Positions 35,401 through 47,287 of a DNA stretch of 64,000 nt are shown one piece after another. The stretch lies in the NCBI RefSeq assembly GCF_958295425.1, contig NC_081139.1, positions 26,417,463 through 26,481,462 on the forward strand, read 5' to 3'. The notes beneath the pieces were generated by a model. It was not told the DNA's origin. It saw only the letters and a list, made by a program, of their open reading frames with translations, and did no database searches. The stretch's first letter is position 1. Every line of letters starts with the position of its first letter. Source of the stretch: Solea solea (lineage: Eukaryota; Chordata; Actinopteri; Pleuronectiformes; Soleidae). Made by a program: the position numbers and the translations under genes.

Positions 35401-35800
35401 GTATTTACATCTTTGTGAGGTCCAAAAGAATGTGAAAAACTATTTTACCTGGGCTTTTTCAGGGTTAGGACCTGGTTTTAGGGTTAGGGTTAGGCACTTA
35501 GTTGTGACGGTTAAGGTTAGGCACTAGACGCTATGGAATGCATTATGTCATTGATGTGTCCTCACTAAGATATAAAAGCAATTGTGTGTGTGTGTGTGTC
35601 CTTGTGTTTGTAGCTTTGTGAGGACCAAAAATCGTATAAACCGTACGGAGTGAGGACATTTTGGCCGGTCCTCAGAACTTTAAAGCGCTTTTTGGGGGGT
35701 TAAGACCTGGTTTTAGGGTTAAGATTAGGCACTGTGTTGGGATGGTTAGGTCCTCACTGTGAAGGAAGCACAAACCAGTGTGTGTGCTGTGTGTGTGTGT
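35401..35800 (+). repeat. Tandem 'GTGAGGACC ... TTAGGGTTAGGG' repeat (two units)
   Basis: Two adjacent units (about 35400-35600 and 35601-35790) each contain TTTGTGAGG(A/T)CC, a 'GACCTGGTTTTAGGGTTA' segment, GGCACT, and a TG run. An inverted partial unit follows at 35957-36055. The short TTAGGG matches are part of this unit, not telomeric sequence. Confidence 0.7.
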
Positions 35801-36060
35801 GTTGGGGACCCTGAGGATAAGAGACTGCCCTGTTATCTTTGTGTAAAAGGTCACATGGGTTTGGCGGAAGAAGCAAAAAGCAACAACCACACACACACAC
35901 ATGCTGGTTTTGCGTTCTTTGCGTGGAAACTCATAGACCTCATGCATTCTCTAGCCCCCTAACCCTAAAACCAGGTCTTAATCCTCAATCCTCTTAATCC
36001 AAAAGCCTGTGTGGACCAGCCAAAATGTCCCCACAAAGACAGGTTTGTTTGACAGTTGGT

Positions 36061-36112
<52 letters not shown>
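36061..36112. repeat. Long CA microsatellite (about 25 units)
   Basis: An essentially uninterrupted CA run, the longest in the window. Confidence 0.95.
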
Positions 36113-36396
36113 CTCTCACTCATATCTGTACACACAGGACACTGTGATAAAAGACACATTGTCAGAAGACGTTGGAAATCCCCTGGTTCTGTTTTCCTTC
36201 TTGTGATTTGTGCGTTAGCGTGTCATTGTTTGTTTTTGTAACGTGTGCACAATTTATGCACAAAGACGTTTTTTAACCAGTGATTGTGATTGTGTTGATA
36301 TTGTGCAGAACAGAGGTCACGTGTGTCTTTACAAAGAAGCAGAACTGTCTTTGTCTCGTTACTACCAAATAAAATCAGAAGAAGAAGGGTTGGTAT

Positions 36397-36720
36397 TATG
36401 GTCTGTATTTATATAGAGCTTTTCTAGTCTTGATGAGCTGCTTTTACACTACAGTTTTCAACCATTCACACGCTGCAACCTGGGGTTATGTGTCTTTGCT
36501 CAAGGACACACATATAGACGAGCAGAGCCAGGATATGAACTCACAACCCTGCAGTTGAAAGACAACTAACTCACTCACTCACTCACTCACTCACTCATTC
36601 ACTCACTCAGATTCACACACTTCAACATGGGGTTAAGTGTCTTACAAAAGGACACACATAGATGAGCAGAGCCAGGAATTGAACCCACAACCCTGCAGTT
36701 GAAAGACAACTCACTCACTT
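36397..36720 (-). repeat. Fish dispersed repeat with an internal direct duplication
   Basis: It begins GGTCTGTATTTATATAGAGC and TTTTCTAGTCTTGATGAGC. The module 'GGACACACATA...GAGCAGAGCCAGGA...GAACCCACAACCCTGCAGTTGAAAG' occurs twice (36505-36565 and 36650-36705), separated by an ACTC tetranucleotide run (36568-36608). It is related to 10195-10268 in reverse orientation. Confidence 0.65.
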
Positions 36721-36724
36721 TGTC

Positions 36725-38192
36725 ATTAAGGTAATTAAACAAGATAAAGAAAAGCATTCATAATGAGGTGGAAAAACCTGCAGAGACGCAGAAACTCAAC
36801 AGTCTGTCACAATGAAAGTGCACATTCATCCGTCACACACACACACAACCCCAGCGGATCATGTTTGGACTAAGTTATTGTTCTTTATTTGGAAAATGTT
36901 GGCTCCATGAGAATCATTATTCTTCTTATTTTGCAGCAGTAAATCAGTGTTTTTACAGCTCAGCGTGGAGGATTGTCTGAGCAGCGGTAAAGAGAAAAAG
37001 AAAGAATAACAAATCCATGTCTTATCAGAGTCTGACCTACTCTCTTGGCTTCAGGCTAATTAACTCGAGTGTGTGACGGCTTTTGTGTCGTCGCTGTGGC
37101 CGCTTTCTTTTCTTTTCTTTTTTTCCCGCAGGGCAATAAGACTGAGTTTTTTGGTTAATGGACGAGCGCAGACTCCTTATCTCTGAGACTAGACCCAACA
37201 CAAACAGCACACTGAAATTATACAACGCACAAAAGAAACAAAAACCACTCTGTCATTATTCAGATAACATGTGTGTCTTAGGAAAATAAACACAAACTTA
37301 CACATTTATATTATAATATTTGTTTTGGATTCACATTTGACTCATAAAAGTCTGTAAAAGTCAAAAAGTGTAATTCGGATGTTATTTATTAATGGAATAT
37401 TTATCTAATTTTATTTTATTTTTATTTTGCAGATGTATTATTGGGATTTATTTACATGTTTGTTTATTTATTATCTATTTATCATTATTATATATTTCTT
37501 TTAATCTAATTTTAACTTTGACTTCTGAGATCAAAATCAGTTTTTTTAATGTTTGAATTTTTGTTCGCAGAATTCTGGCTTCTTTTTTTTTACTTTTTTA
37601 AAATGTTGTTTCCAAAAAAAATCATATTTGGCCCTAATCCTCTTCTGTAGTTATTTTTTTAAATTTTCTTTTTCTTTTAATGTATATAGCTTTTTATTTT
37701 GCTTATTTATTATACATGATAAAGTTGGTCCATTATTTTTCTGCTCAGTTATGATTAGGGTTTATTTATTTGCATATTTAATATATAATATTTATCAAAT
37801 TTTATTCTGCATACTGTATATACATATATATAGAGAGTATATATATATATATATATATACATATATTCCTCACTTTTTGTTACATTTTACGTGCATACGG
37901 AAAAAAAATGGCTGCACAAATAAAGTTTGACTGATTGAAGGACGCGAACGTGAACGCCCCCTCCTGTGTAATAAAAAGTAATAAAAGGCAAAAATAGACA
38001 TTAACCGACAACGTGATGACAACGGCACAATGACATAAACATATATATATATATAATACAACATAACACAGCGTCTTTATTATTCAAATGACCGACATGA
38101 TACAGACCAATTTAATTGTGTTTAAGGTCCTGTGGGGAATTAAGGCGGCGTGCGCTGCTTTTTGATTAAATGCTGACTTCTGTGGTCCACAC

Positions 38193-38223
<31 letters not shown>

Positions 38224-39050
38224 AGGCGGGGGACACAGCTTTATATTGTCTGGAGAGTGTGGTGTATATATACTCTGCTGACATCAGGTTTTTTTTTTAT
38301 TTCACTTTTCATTTTTATTTTTTTATGAGAAAAAAAAGAAGACACTGGTGAGTGACATGTTTCTGTCTGACTGATGTTTTTATGCCAAACAACAAAAAGT
38401 AACAACAAAACACAACATTTTTTATTCAATTCAAGATATATAATGTCATTCTGCTCAGTTGTCATTTCTTAGTAAATGAATATGCCGTCATTCCAGATCC
38501 TTCACCTCCTCCATGTCAGACAATCATGAAACTGTCTTCATCTGCTGTTCCTCACTCATCTCCTCACCTGCAGCACGTTCCCTCATTCGTCCTTTAAGCT
38601 TTAGGATTGTGTTTCTCCATGCAGTCTCTGGTCAGATTGTTTAACTTCATGCTTCTATTCCAGCTCTCAGTTTGACGATCTAAAAACCTGCCTGATCATC
38701 TGCGTTACTTTTTAAATATTGATGTGGAAAAAATAAAGATGTGTGTTGATTTTTGTAAAAAAGAACCCGTCGTCTCTCCTGTGGTGAAAAGACAATCAGA
38801 CTCAACTGTTTCAGTTAATGCTGTGTGGAAAAAAGCATTTTTTATCACAAGCGTCACAGTTTAAATGAAAATGTTTTATTCCTGTTTAATTGTTCTCTTC
38901 TTACATTCTCTCAAACCAGTTGAGCACCGTCACGTGTGAATGCGGAAAAAGTGTTTCCATTAAACTTTGCCGATAAACTTTTATATCAACAACCTAAAAA
39001 GCAGAAAATGTGAAACATCTAGCCTGCGATATTTAGGTTTTGCACATTTC
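36725..39050. other. Non-coding intergenic DNA, very AT-rich
   Basis: It holds T-rich low-complexity stretches (37380-37870), TA runs (37835-37860, 38040-38055) and a TG microsatellite (38196-38222). The 125-codon frame at 37553-37930 is phenylalanine-rich low complexity and not a gene. Confidence 0.4.
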
Positions 39051-39054
39051 TAAG

Positions 39055-39425
39055 GGGGGCCACACGGTGGTGTAGTGGTTAGCACTCTCGCCTTGCAGCG
39101 AGAAGACCCGGGTTCGAGCCCCGGTTGGAACAAGGGCCTTTCTGCATGGAGTTTGCGTGGGTTCTCCCCGGGTACTCGCCGGCTTCCTCCCACAGTCCAA
39201 AAACATGCAATGTGGGGATAGGTAAATTGGACACTCCAAATTGACCATAGGAGTGAGTGTGAGAGTGAATGGTTGTTTGTCTCTATCTGTGTGTGTGGCC
39301 CTGCGATGGACTGGCGAACTGTCCAGGGTGTACCCCGCCTATTGCCCGATGTAGCTGAGATTGGCACAGCACCCCCCGCGACCCTCTGGTGGAGGATAAA
39401 GCGGTAGATGATGACTGACTGACTG
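39055..39425 (+). mobile_element. Full-length tRNA-derived SINE, V-SINE type
   Basis: The head is tRNA-like: an A box (TGGTGTAGTGG) about 39068 and a B box (GGTTCGAGCCC) about 39111. The body carries the conserved 'GAGTTTGCGTGGGTTCTCCCC', CTTCCTCCCACAGTCC and GACTGGCGAACTGTCCAGGG blocks. It ends with CTGGTGGAGGATAAAGCGG and a GACT simple repeat. The order matches, from memory, zebrafish DANA and other V-SINEs. Frames across it (39033-39430) are incidental. Confidence 0.9.
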
Positions 39426-39429
39426 ACCA

Positions 39430-40980
39430 TTGTTGCTTCATAAAATGTGTGAGCAGTTTCCAGTTGTTAACATCTAAGAATCTCAAGATATGCTTTTAAA
39501 AACATGTTTAATGAATGTATTGTGTATCTTAAAGCCGCAGTTCTTTGTCAGAAACATCCAAACTCAATTCATCGTAAAAAAGATATCTGTGTTCTTCAGT
39601 TTTCTGTCATTTTACAAAAGTCTCTACTGTCCTCTTTGAGTCTCATCCTGTGCTCCGACGTCTCTTAATCAAAATCTAAAGCTTGGGGCAAATGCGCAGG
39701 TCTCAGTAGAGTCGGGCTCGCCTCAGCTTCTGGTCGTAAACAGCTGAGAATCAATACATCCTGTCAATGACGATTCGATCCATCGCTGCAGTCAAATGCT
39801 TTGCCGTGTCATTACAAAGGTGTTGGGGTCACGTTAAAGAGTGAACGACCTCTACCTGATTGTACTCAAGTATCACACGAATCAATACGTGGACCTAATA
39901 CAATGCAACTGATTTGCATAACGACGTGCTGGAGTATTCTTAAAAATGAAGAACTTTTTGTGTCAAATATGAGACCAATATCATTTGCCTTTTTTAAACA
40001 ACTTAGCTGTTAATAAGACTTTTGTGCGTCCAGATAAGTGTTTCTGTGCTTATCAGCAGTAATCTGTGACTAATCAAGATATAACAAGCAGCGTTACCTC
40101 CACCTGTCCTGTCTCTGTCATTAGATACTTGCTGTGCAATAGATTTGGTGTTGAAGCATTGTTTTGTTTTTAATGTAAAATGTTTGACCAGAGTGAAAGT
40201 TAGTATATTAATATTCAACTTTAAAACATATACTACTCTACACTGGTGTAATACTTGGATTAAAATACATAAATAAAATAAAGTAAGAGTAACATTTAAA
40301 ATATAAAAAAATAATAAAGCAAATAAATGAAGTCATTTTCATTTTAAATGTGTTAAAGTATTGCATGTGTTCATTTATCACCACTCTGTAGGGGGTGATA
40401 ATGATACTTGAGTACTACTGAGAAAAGACCAGTGTCTTCTTTGTTTTTCTTCATTTTTAGCTAAGACACACATTCTGGTTGTTAGCATAGCCATTAGGCT
40501 ATCCATGAATGATTTTAGCTAACCTTACTTCTTACAACTGATGACAGCACTCAGTTTTTTTTTTTATTACATTTTATCAGTGCCTCAAACTCACTGTAAG
40601 TACCCAAATGTTAGTTATTACTTTCTACAGTGTTTGTGGTATTTTTCTTCTACACATCTCAGTTTACCGGCTAGGTAGATAGCGTTAGCTTGTTAGCAGC
40701 CATCTCTGTGGTGAAACCCAGACATGAGACGGTGTTATCTTCCTCCTTGTGGATTATCTGGAGCCAGCAGCTTTTTTAAACTTCTCCATTTTAGGGGAGC
40801 TGATAAACACCAGACTGATGTAGATGATAAGTGTAATTAGAGAATATTTTTTGCATTTTTAAGCTAAAATGGAGTGCGTCTTATCTTTCATTTTGTCTCT
40901 TTCATTGTGTTCCTTTTTTGTGGTTGTTCTTTAACTTTAATCCGTCATTTTCAAAAACAATTACTCCTCTTTTCTATATA
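39430..40980. other. Non-coding intergenic DNA
   Basis: No gene is recognised. A fragment rich in TTAGC phrases (40480-40700) resembles decayed dispersed repeats. Confidence 0.35.
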
Positions 40981-40984
40981 TTTT

Positions 40985-41330
40985 CATTGTTGTTGCGACT
41001 CACAGGAGGGACCCAAATGCAGGACACAGACAGGTGGATATGGTGTGGAGAATGTTTATTTAATATATGGAGGAGATCCAGTGACGGCTGGAAGGAGGGC
41101 CAGTGAATGGAATAAACGAAGCTGGAGTGCTCGGGAGGGAGAGACAGGCAGAGGTTGGCAGACAGGAAGCAGGTGAGTTGTGATCCTGAGAGATGAAAAA
41201 AAAAAAACAGGTCTTAGTCAAAAAAACAAACACACTGGATTATCGCCTGATCGCTTGGTCTGAGGAATACTACCAGGGGAAATGAGAGGGCCACGCCCAC
41301 AAGGTGAAGCACAGCACAACCATTACAATT
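40985..41330. repeat. Dispersed repeat ('CGACTCACAGGAGGGACCCAAATGCAGGACAC' type)
   Basis: From memory, the phrase GGACCCAAATGCAGGACACA followed by ACAGGTGG, a GTTTATT stretch and a CAGGTGAGTTG block is typical of a fish interspersed element. The 100-codon frame at 40874-41176 overlaps it. The class is uncertain. Confidence 0.5.
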
Positions 41331-42110
41331 GTTCTTTCTCCTGGTAATTTTGTCATTATTTATTCAGAATGACTTTAACTACTCAGTAGTGTGGTGACAC
41401 CTTTTTCATCTTTTACTTTTTATTCTTTGGTATTTCTTTTTTTAATGCTTTTAATGCTTTTAATGCTTTTAATGCGGTTTTCGTTGATGAATAGTTTTTA
41501 TACCGTGTGTTTTTATTGCTTTGTGTCTGTAATGCTGTTGGAAGCACATGTGACCAAAAGCACTGGTCACATGTAGGTTGTGTAAAGGCATATATATATA
41601 TATATATATATAATAAAGTACATTACATTATTATTAGTATTATTATTATTATTTAGCTGGAGTTTTACACCCATCAGTTAGAGCAGAAGAAGTTTCTTGG
41701 ACGAAAGTATTATTTATTTCGTCATTTATTTAGTCCTTTTTTCCCTGCCCTATAATTTTTTAGTTTTTTTAACATTTATCCATTTTATCTACAATTCTGT
41801 TTTGTTTGTCTGTACTTTTTGTCCTTTTAATATATATATATATATTCCCCCCCCCCCCCTTATTTTTATTATTTTACCTTTTATACCGGTCAGTCATGAT
41901 TGAAGAAGTTTCCTTAACGAATACATTCAGGTATATGACACTGGGGTGAAGGGGAAAGTAAATGTAACACGTGCCTTGCTTTCCAGTAATGAGTTGCGTG
42001 ATGTCACACATACAGCTTTGGCCTCAGAGGGGGAATAAAAACATGCAACCCTTCAGTTCAGCATCTACTCTGGAAAAGCAGGTGTTATGGATTCACTCAG
42101 CTCTGGGAAC
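41331..42110. other. AT-rich non-coding DNA with simple repeats
   Basis: It contains a TTTTAATGC tandem run (41443-41475), TA runs (41589-41612, 41829-41843) and a C13-14 run (41845-41859). I recognise no gene. Confidence 0.5.
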
Positions 42111-42119
42111 AAGTATCTG

Positions 42120-42720
42120 ACCCCTTTTCCCTGATCCCTTTCCTGTTTGGCCTCATGTGCGAGCAGCCAAGTGGAATCGCTCTACTACTACTACTACAGC
42201 GTGTTTTTCCTGATGTACCTCCACTCGCCTATTTTCGTGCTGTCAAGTCATGTTCCAGGTGGGCTGACAGAGCAGGCACAGCCAGAGGCAAGCCGGGAAA
42301 TTTGTGTCCTCCGTCCACAAAAAACATGTTTTGACCGTCTGCGACAAACATCTGGAGGGATATTTACTACTAAGGCCATTCTTCTCCGCGCTCGCATGAC
42401 ACAATGATCTTGACAGCTTCTATTTTGCACACCCCTGCGAAGGCAGAAAACATATTTTGCTCAAATGAAAGCAAAACACAAATGCGCAGCGATTGTGAGC
42501 GGAATACGCTCGAGAGGCACATTTGGCAGAGCCGAGCAGGAGCTATCTTTAGTCATCAGTGCTGAAAAACAAAAGGTTACTTTGTGGCAGCTATAAATGT
42601 GCTGCTTATACGGACACATTAAAACGATCTTGGCGTCGACACTCCATAATAGTTTATACGGTATCACATTGTGACAAATGGGCAAAAAAAAAACAACTGA
42701 GTCACTGGGACTTTGTTGTT
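42120..42720. other. Candidate regulatory non-coding DNA
   Basis: About 600 bp of balanced, non-repetitive sequence lie between two low-complexity tracts. The translations at 42147-42407 and 42461-42685 have no recognised family, so an enhancer-like element is more likely than an exon. Confidence 0.3.
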
Positions 42721-42789
42721 TTGGTGCATGGCGTCACAGCATGTTGAAAAACACAGTGCTCAGCAACCTTTAATGCAGTAATGTTGCTG

Positions 42790-43320
42790 CTGTTGTTGAT
42801 TTTTCAGCAGTTTTGCCTTTTTTATTGGTTTATTTCTTTAATTTTATATTTTTCCTGTACTATTTTAGTTTTCTTCTCAATAACATCCTTCCTTTTTTGG
42901 TTGTTTTTGTGCCCGAAATGTTTTGTTTTTATGTAATTTAATTGTTTTACCTGTACTTTTTCTGTATTCCATGTATATTTTTTTTCTGTAATGTTGATGT
43001 TCTTTCTAGAACTTTTTTGTTTTGCTGTGCAATTTTGTTTTTTTTGTAATTTGGCTGTCTTTCCTGTACTTTGTTTCTCTTTTTTGTCCTGTAAATTTTG
43101 TTGATTTTCCCATAATTTAGCATGTGTTTGTTCCCTGAACTATATTTTTATCCGTCCATTTGGTATTTTCCTGTACTTTAGTTGTTTGTTCTCTATAGTT
43201 TCATTCCCCCCTGTAATTTATATTTTCTTTTTTGTGTAATTTTACTGCTTTACAGTGTTCCTTTTTCTATTTGTTGTTTTTGTAAATGTGTTGTTTTTCC
43301 CACCGTGTTTTTTTTCTTTA
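42790..43320. repeat. T-rich low-complexity tract with a repeated motif
   Basis: The phrases TTTTCCTGTACTTT, TTTTTGTAATTT and TTTTCTGTAAT recur every 40-60 bp. It looks like an old, degenerate T-rich tandem repeat. Confidence 0.5.
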
Positions 43321-43589
43321 TTAAAATAGTGACACTCTTAAATAGTTAATAAAGTTAATAAATGCATCATTCCATACACCACAAAAGTTTCATCTTTAAT
43401 GAGCTGACCCTCAAATGTATCGGTGCAGTGATAGCATGAGGTGATTATGGAATTAATATTCTGTAACGATGCAGAGTCTGACAGAGCGTTGCACCTTCTG
43501 TAGAGTCTCATCCTTCCTGCACTAAACCATCTGGAGTGGGAATTTTGCTGTGTGTGTAATGTATGGGTCAGTGAGCCGCTACAGCAGTG

Positions 43590-43660
43590 CATGGACCAGA
43601 GCTGGGACCACAGTCTGGACCGGAGCCAGGACCAGAGTCTGGACCATAGCCCCATGGTAA
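43590..43660 (+). repeat. Short 'GGACCAGAGTCTGGACC' minisatellite
   Basis: Four or five imperfect 11-18-bp units of GGACCAGAGC / GGACCACAGTCT. This explains the W/S/R-rich minus-strand frame over it. Confidence 0.7.
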
Positions 43661-44039
43661 CAGAACACAGCTGATATTTTTTAATGTACTTCTCCACTTT
43701 CTCACCTCAACTTTCCTGCAAAAACCCCAGAGCTCCGCTGCGTTCTTTGACCTTCAAGTGAGTATGAGAGTAGAAGAAGAAGAAAAGACATGAGATATAA
43801 CCATCGGCGGGATGTGGGAGGTGCATTTAAGCAGCAGCAATGGGAGCTGTCAAATCAAAGACCACCAAGTGGGCAGTGATCCCAGTCTCCTGATGTGCTG
43901 CCCAAGGTGCTTCTGTCCTTGAAAGCCCACCACAAGACCTCAACTCATTCACAATAAAGTTAGCAGGTACACCTGGGATTTTTTAATCAGATTTAAAATT
44001 AAACTCTTTTCCAATAACCAGATGTTGTTCCCTAAAAAA

Positions 44040-44465
44040 CATTCATCACTAACGACTATGCTAACATTTGTAAAAAAAACAAGGCTCCCTTAAAACATCA
44101 ATTACAAATGGCTATTCAAAAAACAAGATTCCTGAAAAACTTTCATGGCTAATGGCAATGCTAACAGATATAAGGTTTGCTAAAAACAGTCATGGCTATC
44201 GGCTATGCTAACAGATGTAAGGTTCACTAAAAACATTCATGACTATCGGCTATGCTAACAGAAGGTTAGCTAAAAACACTCATGGCTATCGACTATGCTA
44301 ACAGATGTAAGGTTCGCTAAAAACATTCATGGCTATCGACTATGCAAACAGATCTACGGTTCGCTAAAAACTTTTATAGCTATCAGCTATCCTAAAAGAT
44401 GTAAGACAGTTCGTTAAAAAATATTCATGGCTATCGACTATGCTAACAAATGTAAGTTAGGACAA
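44040..44465 (+). repeat. Minisatellite, 43-51-bp unit
   Basis: About eight copies of a unit built on CATGGCTATCGACTATGCTA, ACAGATGTAAGGTTCGCTAA and AAACATT. Length varies by small indels. Non-coding. Confidence 0.92.
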
Positions 44466-44744
44466 CGTAGAAATGAATGGTTTCACTGGGGTGTTGAGCT
44501 CTTAGCTGATAACTGGCAAACATGAATTTAATTCTTGTCTTGTTTGGTTATTTTTCCTGTACAAATGACAATGAACTTCCTGTATCTTATATGTATCTAT
44601 AAACCTGTGATTACAGACTCATGTGATCATGTTAAACTGGTTTTGTGACCAGCATGAATGAGTTACTACTCGAGTCCTAAGTCTTTGAGTCCCTGTCCGT
44701 TCCTCGAACTATGGAGTTCTGCACAGTTAAGGGGTTAACAATGC

Positions 44745-44965
44745 AGCATTCCCATCTGTTGCTAAGGAAGTGTTGCCTGTTGTGCAGGAAACAGGGAGAG
44801 CAGTTTCCTGTTATGAAGAAAAGGTTTTTAAAGGGTTGCATTCATTCAATCATGCAACAGATGCTGCGCCAGGAAGCCACGGCCAATCGCAAAAGCTTTG
44901 GTGTCCTGGAGAAACTGTTTTTGGAAAACTGCTTTTAGGAACTTTTCTATGCAGGAAATAATCCA
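44745..44965. promoter_or_regulatory. Candidate ETS-motif enhancer upstream of FGD5
   Basis: Eight GGAA/TTCC cores lie within about 210 bp (44749, 44766, 44787, 44804, 44872, 44922, 44938, 44953). Several have good flanks (AGGAAGTG, CAGGAAAC, CAGGAAGC, CAGGAAAT), and there is a CCAAT core at 44883. Random sequence of even composition would give about 1.6. FGD5 is strongly endothelial in vertebrates and ETS factors drive endothelial genes, so this could be its enhancer. That is inference. Confidence 0.35.
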
Positions 44966-45269
44966 CGAGCAAAACATGTTGGTGGGGGAAGCAGAGAGAA
45001 GAAGCTCTGCTCAATTTCTGACCATAATCCTCTCCATGTTATGATGTTACAGACATGACACAGTTCAATTGCTCTTTGCAGCTGCTGTCATCTGTGTTTT
45101 GGTGAAATAATTCTGCCTCACGCAGCAGAATAAGAACAGTAGGATTTAGGAAAATTGTTTTTTTTCTACAAAGACAGAAGCTGCAGATTTGAAGCAGTTC
45201 ATCTGCAGATTAACAGTGGATTATACAAAGTGACAATGATATTAAAATAGCAGATAGCACTGCATGTAT

Positions 45270-45620
45270 TCAAGACACATTTATCTTATCTTATCATTTC
45301 TTAACTTAGCTTATATATTTTGTCTCTTCTTAGCTTAGCTTTCTTTTGTTATATTCTCTTATTTTATCCTAGCTTGTTAGCTTAGCTTTTCTCTTGTTTG
45401 GTTATATTTTCTTATCTCATCCTAGCTCAACTTTGCTTAGCTAATGTTTGGTTATATTTTCTTATCTCATCCTAGCTTAGGTTATCTAAATTTATCTTTT
45501 CTTAGCTCAGTTTGTGTTTTTGTCTCATCTTATATTAGCATTTTTAGCCTACCTTAGCTTATATATTTGTTTTTCCATCTCTTCTTAATTTAGCTTAGCT
45601 TTTCTAAACGCTCCCTCAGT
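45270..45620 (+). repeat. Degenerate 'CTTATCTCATCCTAGCTTAGC' tandem repeat
   Basis: Repeated phrases TTGGTTATATTTTCTTATCT, CATCCTAGCT and CTTAGCTTAGCTTT occur at about 45-60-bp spacing. The array is old and irregular. Confidence 0.7.
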
Positions 45621-45892
45621 CAGGTCTGATAGTATTGCTTCACAGAGCCTGTTTTTAGCATTTCTGCCCATTATAAGACATAATGGGAACACATTTGTGT
45701 GATCACTTAGCCATCACACACAAACTTAGATTGATTTGTCAAAAACTAAAGACTGTTGCTGACAAAAGGGACAAACTTAGAGACAAACCCACACAAACAA
45801 ACCCACCAAAAGTTACACACTGCAGCTTTAAATCCAGGTGGTGACATTTCTATAATGTAACAGCAACAGCTTAATAAAATGGAAAACATACA

Positions 45893-46330
45893 GAGTGAGA
45901 GAGAGAGAGAGTGAGAGAGAGAGAGAGACTTGGTTGGTGCTGTGCTGTCAGCAGACTATAGTCCTGCCTCAGGAAGCAGCAGCAGCAGCAGCAGCAGCTC
46001 CTCCCGTGTCTTTCCACACAGAAGCGCACCAGACTCCACAGAAGCATCAGCACTGGCTGCTGCAGCCGCTGCTCAACTCTCTAGAAACACTGCAGGGGGA
46101 TTAAAACCGAGGAGATGAGATGTTCTTCTTCTTCTTCTTCTTCTTCTTCATTTCTCCCTCTGCAACTTGATTTCCCCGCAATGTGTCTGGATTAAGTTCG
46201 CCCGCATCTTTTTCTTCTTTTTTTGGAGAGGGACGCCTTCCGCTGCCCGCGCGCGGAGCCATGAGGAGAACTGTGGGACCCCGTGGATGATGATGAAGAC
46301 GATGATGATGCCTCATAATGAACGCAGGTT
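45893..46330 (+). promoter_or_regulatory. Probable FGD5 promoter / first exon region with simple repeats
   Basis: A GC-richer block precedes a possible first coding exon ending at 46327. It contains a GA run (45896-45928), a CAG run of eight units (45974-45997), a TTC run (46118-46149) and CTGCCCGCGCGCGGAGCC just before 46260. Several short upstream ATGs (46261, 46288 and others) would make uORFs. The start site is not defined by sequence. Confidence 0.45.
46318..46327 (+). CDS. fgd5: Possible first coding exon of FGD5 (alternative start)
   Basis: ATG AAC GCA G ends at a donor (GTTAGC). Joined to the acceptor at 48968/48969, it stays open through 24 codons into the ATG at 49043, which would extend the protein by 28 residues (MNADFQNPLSVPQ...). 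The ATG is preceded by an in-frame stop and has A at -3. Human FGD5 starts MFRGPKPP (from memory), which favours the downstream start, so this exon may be 5' UTR in other annotations. Confidence 0.4.
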
Positions 46331-47248
46331 AGCGCAAACTTAAAATGCTGTACATGCTGTTCTTGTCTATGTGAGATGTATGTGGTAATTCATGATATTT
46401 CTGTGTGAAAACAATCTAATTTATTAAACAAATCCACATGCATTGAACATGCCTGTAGTAGTGCTAAAGTAAAATTACTTAATTAATGCAACAGTGGAAT
46501 GCCAAACTACCTCAAATGCTACTGAAATAATAATTAACATTGTTGTCTTGGAGGTTTGAATCCACAGATTATCCATCATTGTCTCTGTAAAAGTTGCTTT
46601 CTGCATATAGGAAAAAAAAAGCTCTGCTCTCGGATTAATGCTGGGGTTAGATTTGTGATTATAATCTGTGAAAGCAGACAAAGCCATTGAAGGTCACAAG
46701 TGGTCAACGTGTGTATATATACTAGGAATTATCATAAGCTTTGTGTGCGAGAAAAGGTTCAAACTGATGATGTCACACTTGACAGGTGACAGTTTTCAAC
46801 AGAGTCCACTCTGAGATCATATCCTGTCTCTCGTCCTTTGTTTTTAGAAACATTTCTTTAAATTGAATTCTTGTTGCATAATTCATATCCTGTTGTTTGC
46901 AGTCGGGTGGCTTGTCAGACTAGGACACTCAAAAAGACCCCCCCCCCCTCCATCACCACCACCATCACCACACACACAAAAAGTGTGTGTATACATGTTT
47001 TTGTCATCTCTTAAGGACCTTTTGTGGCATAAACACTGACCTTCTCAGGACCAGAATTCCTCATGGTGACCAAGACCTGGTCCCGATGAAGCAGAACTTC
47101 ATTTCTGAGGAACTGGTTAAGTTTAAGATTTGAATTGCGGTTAGGTTAAGGTCAGGGTTCGGCATTGAGCGTTATGGTTACGGCTTTCTTTAGGCTGTCC
47201 AAATCAGATCTAAGTCAATGCCGTGTCCTGAGAAGAATAGCTGTGCAA

Positions 47249-47287
<39 letters not shown>

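Noticed and set aside
35470..35730. Interstitial telomere (TTAGGG runs)
   Set aside because: Only one to two TTAGGG copies occur, each at the same place within a dispersed repeat unit that includes GTGAGGACC and TG runs. The CCCTAACCC near 26745 and 27200 is likewise part of repeat modules.
37553..37930. 125-codon frame as a membrane protein
   Set aside because: Its Phe/Tyr/Ile content comes from T-rich low-complexity DNA and a TA run.
39066..39140. tRNA gene (A and B boxes present)
   Set aside because: The A/B-box region runs directly into the conserved SINE body and tail, so it is the tRNA-derived head of a V-SINE and not a functional tRNA.
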